DNA of 64,000 nt from Colocasia esculenta (taxonomy: Eukaryota > Streptophyta > Magnoliopsida > Alismatales > Araceae): assembly GCA_014218235.1 (NCBI GenBank), contig CM024755.1:159333941-159397940 (forward strand). The letters run 5' to 3'. The notes under the pieces are model-generated. The model searched no databases. It saw only the letters and a program-made list of their open reading frames with translations, and had not been told where the DNA came from. A program made the translations under genes and the position numbers. The first letter of the stretch is position 1, and each line of letters begins with the position of its first letter. Of the stretch, positions 58,341 through 64,000 are shown one piece after another.

Positions 58341-61300
58341 TGTAACACCCCGGAAAATTCGGTAATTGAAAAATTAGAAATAAATCGAAAACGATAAATT
58401 CAATATTTGTGCAATAGCAAAAATGCACGTGTCATTATCATACATACAAAAGCCCATTAGAAAATTTCATAAAAACCATAGTTCAACTCTAAATAATACT
58501 CCCTAATGACCCACAGAGAAATTCATGCAAAGGAAAATCAGATGGTCCAAGTTTAAGGCGTTTTGCGACTGAGTATCGTAATCAGGGAATAAGTCAGGAA
58601 ATCATTATCACACATACTTAGTTGAGTCAGAAAATTAAATAAAATCATAGATGGACTTTAAATAATATCCTCTAATGATCCATCAAGAAGTTTGGGTCAA
58701 TAAAAGTCATTTGGGATATATTTAAAAATTAGTGTGACTTCTTATCGTAATTAAGAAATAAGTTGGACAACCCATTATTAGGTGTATAAAATGAGATCAT
58801 AAACTAAATGAGAAATTTATGGTGGACTCCAAACAATATGTGGGGATAGTCCATAAAAGAAATCGGATCAATGGACAACGTAAGACCCATGAACAAATTC
58901 AAGTATGAAATTAGTAAATAAATAACTTCCGTAATCGGAATAATAGAACTTACGTACCACTATCGTACGTGAAAACACATCGAAAATTCCGTAAAAATTA
59001 TAAACCAACCCTAATCCCTAAGCGTTCCACGAAGAATTCGTGCAACGGAAAATCTGATTGGCCAAGTATGTGTCACATGTGACCAAGTTACCTGAATTAG
59101 GAAACTAAGTCGGAAAATTGTTAACACGGAAAAAAATAACCCAACAATAAATTAAACAAACATATTGGAGAGGCTTCCAACACCATGTATTAATGACCCA
59201 TTAACAAGATTTGGGCCAATGGAGCACACTTTGCCCAAGGATAGAAATTGGGACAAGAAAATACCAGAATTCATGTATGTAATTATGCAGTGATTAGGGA
59301 GGGCAATTTAGGGTTAAAATAAGGGTGATTAGTCATGTAAGGTAAGCCAAAACTAGACCCAACCCTAAGAGGAGGTTTCCTAAATCTTTGCTACCTCCTT
59401 TGGGTGAGAGAATCCCAGATTTTAGAAAGTAGAAAGCAGAATTCGCAGCCCCTTTCCTAGTCCCATTAGGACATGAATTAGAACTCTAAAACTATAAGGA
59501 CTCCTCACAAAAGTTTAGGGAAGGGTTAGCAACAAGTTGGGGTTGTGAGCAGCAAGGTTGGAGCGCTGGAGGAGTGGAGAACGGCTGGGGAAAACGTGGT
59601 CTTCCTCAACCTCGCTCTGCATCAACCCAGAAATCTGCAGAGAGTTATTAGCATTCAAAGGTAGGTGTTCTCGGGCCAAGATTAAAGAAGACCAACACCA
59701 TCATGTAGTTCTTCGAGTCTAGGTTCATTTGCACTTGGTTTGACTAATTTCCATGGAGTATACATTGTGTATTCGTAGTTGTCCCTAAGTCTCACATAGT
59801 TAGGGCTTTTCCCATTCTTCTTATTATGAACGTGATTTGATGCTGAATTTGACTAAACTTCCTTCATGAAAGTTCTTCCAATGGCAGTCACGATCATCTT
59901 TTATGTTGTATGTTTTGTCCAAACATCTTTCGTTAGAGAGTTATAGGCATGGTAAGAGAGTTACTGCATGATACTGTGATTTCGGGCTGCACTTAGCTTT
60001 ATGTTCTTCATCTATTTCTCGGGATTTGAGACTAATTAGATCGGGAGTTCTTCTACTAGTTGTCCTAGTCATATTTTGTGTTGAACACTTTGTCTAAATG
60101 TCATTTTTTAGAGAGTTATAAGAGGGGTAAGTAAATCGCTACATGAGATGTATTTTCGGGTTACCCTTGACCTATATGTTTTCTAGGAAGGCCTCTAGTG
60201 TCGACACTACCTGATCTAGTGTCGACACAAAATCCCAAATTAGCCCAAAAGGTGTTCTGGGAAGGCCTCTAGTGTCGACACTACTTGATCTAGTGTCGAC
60301 ACACTGTCCCAGATTGGCACAAAAGGTTTTCTGGGAAGGTCTCTAGTGTCGACACTACCTGATCTAGTGTCGACACTACTTGACCAGTTCTGCATTATTT
60401 TGCCTTGTGTTGAAGCATTGTGTCGACACCAGTAAGGGGTGTGTCGACACTACCCTTGCAAAAAAATTGCATATCTGGGGTCTGATCATTACATGATGTC
60501 TATTAGCATGTGCATGATGTTATATAGTATGCATGGACCTAAAAGAAATCAACCCATTGAAAAATGGTAATGATACGAATATGATTCTAATGTGTAAATG
60601 TGATTATCCTTATGTTCATTGGATTATCTTGTGATCTTGCCTATTGTCAATTGAAATGATAAGAATTTGTTGTGAATATGGGGATGAATACATGTTAGTA
60701 TGGACTTGTTAGTGAAGTTAATATCATGATTTGCATATAAGTTTCAATAGTTACATGCTTTCCGGTGTTCCATTAATTATTTGTCCATATGCATACATGC
60801 TAGGAAAGATCGTGACTCGTCACTTACATATTTGCACGAGTAGGCACACCCTTCTTGGGAATTAGGAGCTCTCTGCCGGTTATTCTGAATTGGTAGACTA
60901 GCGACCTTTTCCTTAAGACCTCCGTAAGTCTCCGCTCTCTATGGATTTCCACATAGATGCCGAGCTGGTTGTACCATGAAGTACCCTGGAGATAGAAAGC
61001 ACATGTCCTGCATACGATCTGTCTTTAGAAACATCCTCATGTCAAGACATTAATGGATTATGAAAAATGATACGTCGTTATACTGGCTTTTGTTCTCTTG
61101 AGGTATTTGTCATACCTTGACTCTATGAATGATCATGTTCCTTTTAGTATGAGCTTGTCATTGAAACTCTGTGACCATAATATGAATATGTTTGTTCGGC
61201 ACAATGTGGGACTTCGGTCCATTTGACCAATGCCTGTGCAATAGGGGCCCTGTCTGGTCCTGGGGAGGAGCGCCCCAATGTACTTATTAACCGCGGGAGT

Positions 61301-62038
61301 ATGGACTCTTGGTGCTTGGCATAGCACAACGAACACGCAAGATTGTGAAAATGTGCCTTTGTTTGATATGATAAGTTTGATCTGATATGATACGATAAGA
61401 TTTGATATGATACGTCTGATCATGTGAACGCATGATATCTGTTTGAATATGGCCAATCTCTTTTGATATGATTCTACTCTTGAAATATCTGTCCATTGTA
61501 TATGCAACTCGACGTGTGATCTGAAATGATACCTGTTCTACTCTGCTATTCAATCTGTTAGTATTGCATGCATTGTCATCATATACATGTTCATATCTTG
61601 CCTAATTGAAATGTTAATCACGTATATTAGTGCCCGCACAATATTGAGATGTAAATCCTACTGAGCTAGTTCGCTCACCCTATCATCCTGCCCTTTTCAG
61701 GTAGTGATGAGGAACCAGTGGAGTCCGATGGGGCCGGGCAAGAGTGATGAGCACCCGCTATATGAGGAGTTGATAGTTTAGAAATAGACATTTGAGTAGT
61801 CGATGTATTAGAGAAACATTGTTATTTGAATAATGAACCCTTTTTAGTGAGTTCTTTCTATGTAAGGTTTTAACTAGTGGATTGAAATGGAATAAAGAGT
61901 ACCTTTGATGACGTTATTATGATTTGAAATGTGTGGTTATATGTAATTGTTACTCTGCGTTACTCAACTGTGATACGTCTATTTGTATCGTTCACGCCTC
62001 CCGGTATTTATTCCGCTGCTAAATATCGGGATGTGACA
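58341..62038 (+). repeat. 3' LTR of the TR-GAG-like element
   Basis: It matches 53601-57285 throughout, with few substitutions. It ends ATCGGGATGTGACA, where the first LTR has ATCGGGGCGTGACA. GTGTCGAC array at 60193-60450. Confidence 0.92.
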
Positions 62039-62047
62039 TCAGTCTTC

Positions 62048-62056
62048 TATATATAT
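62048..62056 (-). promoter_or_regulatory. TATA box of the element C 5' LTR
   Basis: ATATATATA on the minus strand, at the same place as 40079-40086 in the 3' LTR. The TR-GAG-like insertion begins about 10 bp downstream in the direction of transcription. Confidence 0.6.
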
Positions 62057-63009
62057 CTTCTCTTTTGAAAATAGTTGTTGAAGTGTCCGTTGTCTCTTTG
62101 TTTGACGCACGTTAGACTGTGTGGACCAATGTGTGGAACAGGAAAGCTTACAGTCATTAATGCTCAGAGAGACACTCACGCAAAGAGAAGATTTATCCTG
62201 ATATCTCTCACTTCAGGTTGTCTAACGTTGTAGGGTTTTGGTACTGTCAAATACCTGCGAGCAATAAATACCAAACCACAGAAAGCTATACTACTTCTAT
62301 AATGTCAGTCAATCGTTACAAACAATGCTATAAGAATGTACACCAGAATAGAAAGGTCATTCTGTCACCCTGAAAAGCATTTGCTAAAGATACACTGGTG
62401 TAGAAGGCTCTCAGATATGCGACGTGCAGAGAGGTGTACGATCACAATAAATGCAAGATACAGTCATATACGCAAGAAGACTTTGAACTCCACAGTGCTT
62501 CAAGAATATGTTTGAATATAATAGAGAATAGATATTTTCAAATTTGTCTGGAAAGATAATAAAGAGTGTATGACAATTCATTCAAACCAAAGTCGTTGTG
62601 AAGAGAGTTGTGGTGTGCATGAAATCGATGTCATAATCATAATTCATGCATAGATGAAATCTATGTAGATGTGAACCATGAAATCGTTGTTTTTACTTAT
62701 GAAATCGTTGTTCAGATGAAAGCAAATCATTGTACAAGCAAATCGTTGTACAAGTGAAAGCGTTGTTTGAGCAAATAGTTGTTTAAGTGAAAGTAAATCG
62801 TTGTACAAGTGAAAGCAAATCGTTGTATAAGCAAATCGTTGTTTAAGTGAAAGTAAATCATTGTACAAGCAAATCGTTGTACAAGTGAAAGTAAATTCGT
62901 TGTACAAACAAATCGTTGTATAAGTAAATCGTCGTTTGACTTATCGAATCATTACAACAATCAAATCGTTGTGTAACTTATCGAATTGTTACAGCGATCG
63001 AATCGTTGT

Positions 63010-63480
63010 TACAGCGATCGAAAATCGTATGTTTTACTTATGAAATCGTTATGCTATAAAGGAAATCGATACAGCGATAGAATCGTTCTTTTACTTATGA
63101 AATCATTATGCTATAATGAAAATCGATATAGGGATATAATCGTTCTTTTACTTATGAAATCGTTATGCTATAAAGAAAATCGATACAGCGATAGAATCGT
63201 TCTTTTACTTATGAAATCGTTGTGCTATAAAGGAAATCGATATAGCGATATAATCGTTCTTTTACTTATGAAATCGTTATGCTATAAAGGAAATCGATAC
63301 AGCGATAGAATCGTTCTTTTACTTATGAAATCATTATTCTATAAAGGAAATCAATATAGCGATAGAATCGTTCTTTTACTTATGAAATCGTTATGCTATA
63401 AAGAAAATCGATATAGCGATAGAATCATTCTTTTACTTATGAAATCATTATGCTATAAAGGAAATCGATGTGTACTTAGA
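63010..63480. repeat. 57-bp minisatellite in the 5' LTR of element C
   Basis: About eight copies of the same unit as at 41110-41520, here with one more copy. It creates a 172-residue open frame that is not a gene. Confidence 0.92.
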
Positions 63481-63665
63481 AGAAATGCATGTTCTGAACT
63501 TTGAATAATCTGTGTGTGAAGATAACTTACAAGTTTTGCTTGGATTATTTCCTGTGGATGAACTTCCGAAAAGATTGTTAGAAAATATTTGTTGAGGTTT
63601 TGTTAGTCATCAAAATTGTATATAATTAAATAAAATTATATGGGGATGGACTGATCATTAGTGAC

Positions 63666-64000
63666 TCTTGTTGCTTACAATTTCATATTAGAGTTCAGTA
63701 TAACTAGTTAGTTGATTTTTATTCAAACTTCAGCTTCTATATATGGGCTTCAGAGACATGATTTTCTCGTTTGAAACTAACTGTTAGAAACTAGTCATTT
63801 GAAGGATAGCCGTTGATCCTTGGATGTTGACACCTTGAGACTCCTGTTATAACCATCAGTCCTTCAATTTATAGAGTCCCAACGTCTTCAGGCTATGTAG
63901 GTAGCTTCATGGCTTGATAGACAACTTCATTAATGTTCTGTAAACTCCATGCTCAAGACTTAGAGCTAAGCAAGCTTCATTAATGTTCTGCAAGCCTGGG
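63666..64000 (-). repeat. 5' LTR of element B, continuation (inferred)
   Basis: The sequence after the second GTGAC should be the rest of the element B LTR. It has no match elsewhere in the window, because the other copy is lost at the gap. A short direct repeat (AAGCTTCATTAATGTTCTG type) occurs near the end. No gene is seen. Confidence 0.55.

Larger units (their letters stand above)
53601..62038 (+). mobile_element. TR-GAG-like non-autonomous LTR retrotransposon
   Basis: Two very long LTRs (3685 and 3698 bp) starting TGTAACACCCCGGAAAATTC and ending GGGxxGTGACA flank only 1055 bp of internal sequence. That interior holds a tRNA-Met primer site, one small gag-like ORF and a GTGGGGGAGGA polypurine tract. 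No protease, integrase or RT is present, so mobility would need enzymes from another element. The flanks TCAGA and TCAGT form an imperfect target duplication inside the element C LTR. Confidence 0.88.
39322..63660 (-). mobile_element. Element C: SIRE-type Ty1/copia retrotransposon
   Basis: A full-length element on the minus strand: 5' LTR 50718-63660 (with two insertions), primer site, gag, protease, integrase, RT-RNase H, a long env-like region, polypurine tract and 3' LTR 39322-41712. GTGAC lies directly outside both ends (39317-39321 and 63661-63665). The 5' LTR without its insertions is about 2.3 kb, close to the 2391 bp of the 3' LTR. Confidence 0.88.
62039..63660 (-). repeat. 5' LTR of element C, last part
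   Basis: It continues the match to the 3' LTR from the TATA region on (TCAGTCTTCTATATATATC). It contains the ATCGTTG-rich region (about 62680-63010) and the 57-bp minisatellite (63010-63480). Its outer end reads CTGATCATTA where the 3' LTR has CTGATCATCA. Confidence 0.9.
26018..64000 (-). mobile_element. Element B: SIRE-type Ty1/copia retrotransposon, heavily nested
   Basis: From the outer end of its 3' LTR at 26018, through its env-like region, pol, gag and primer site, to its 5' LTR from 38672, which resumes at 63666 after element C and runs off the window. Copia order is kept (gag, protease, integrase, reverse transcriptase, RNase H), followed by an extra ORF, as in the SIRE lineage. The far end and its target duplication are not visible. 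Confidence 0.75.

Noticed and set aside
62986..63504. 172-residue open frame with a repeated 19-residue unit (also 41102-41407)
   Set aside because: It is the translation of the 57-bp LTR minisatellite. The period is a multiple of three, so an open frame follows automatically. No start context, domain or selection signal is seen.

Overview
This window is plant nuclear DNA, most likely from a flowering plant and probably a eudicot, and it is made almost entirely of nested LTR retrotransposons. I found no host gene, rRNA, tRNA or CRISPR array. The plant call rests on plant-specific element lineages: Ty3/gypsy Tat-type with two RNase H domains, Ty1/copia SIRE-type with a long env-like 3' region, and a TR-GAG-like element. 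Primer sites match initiator tRNA-Met, and plant mobile domain (PMD) proteins are encoded. I could not identify the species.

Layout. 1-1007 is the end of a copia-type LTR. 1008-1316 and 23748-24048 are two halves of one Ty3/gypsy integrase (minus strand), split by an LTR (1317-23747, target duplication AACTC). That LTR is itself split by an almost complete Tat-type element (2051-21450, target duplication CACAT). 24049-26017 is another LTR-like block with a 42-bp minisatellite. From 26018 to beyond the window end lies SIRE-type element B (minus strand). Its low-coordinate LTR is broken by a C-like LTR, a 100-N gap (27085-27184), a TR-GAG-family LTR and a Tat-like LTR. Its high-coordinate LTR carries SIRE-type element C (39322-63660, minus, target duplication GTGAC). 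Element C's 5' LTR in turn holds a solo copia LTR (51363-53556, TAAGC) and a TR-GAG-like element (53601-62038).

Most striking content. Inside the Tat-type element, between integrase and the 3' LTR, two genes run antisense to the retrotransposon. The first (16650 to 13951) splits into seven exons with six GT-AG introns and encodes a PMD-like protein followed by a coiled-coil tail. The second (18620 to 17175) has a TATA box, a start at the first ATG downstream, and a phase-matched 154-bp intron with a pyrimidine-rich tract. Antisense orientation lets such introns survive retrotransposition, because the sense genomic RNA does not present them as splice sites. This is the best candidate for an under-described system in the window.

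State of the elements. All three large autonomous-type elements carry frameshifts or stops. The Tat LTRs are close copies, yet many of their differences are homopolymer-length changes, so part of the apparent decay may be sequence error. Elements B and C carry in-frame stops and lost catalytic or zinc-binding residues, so they look truly inactive.
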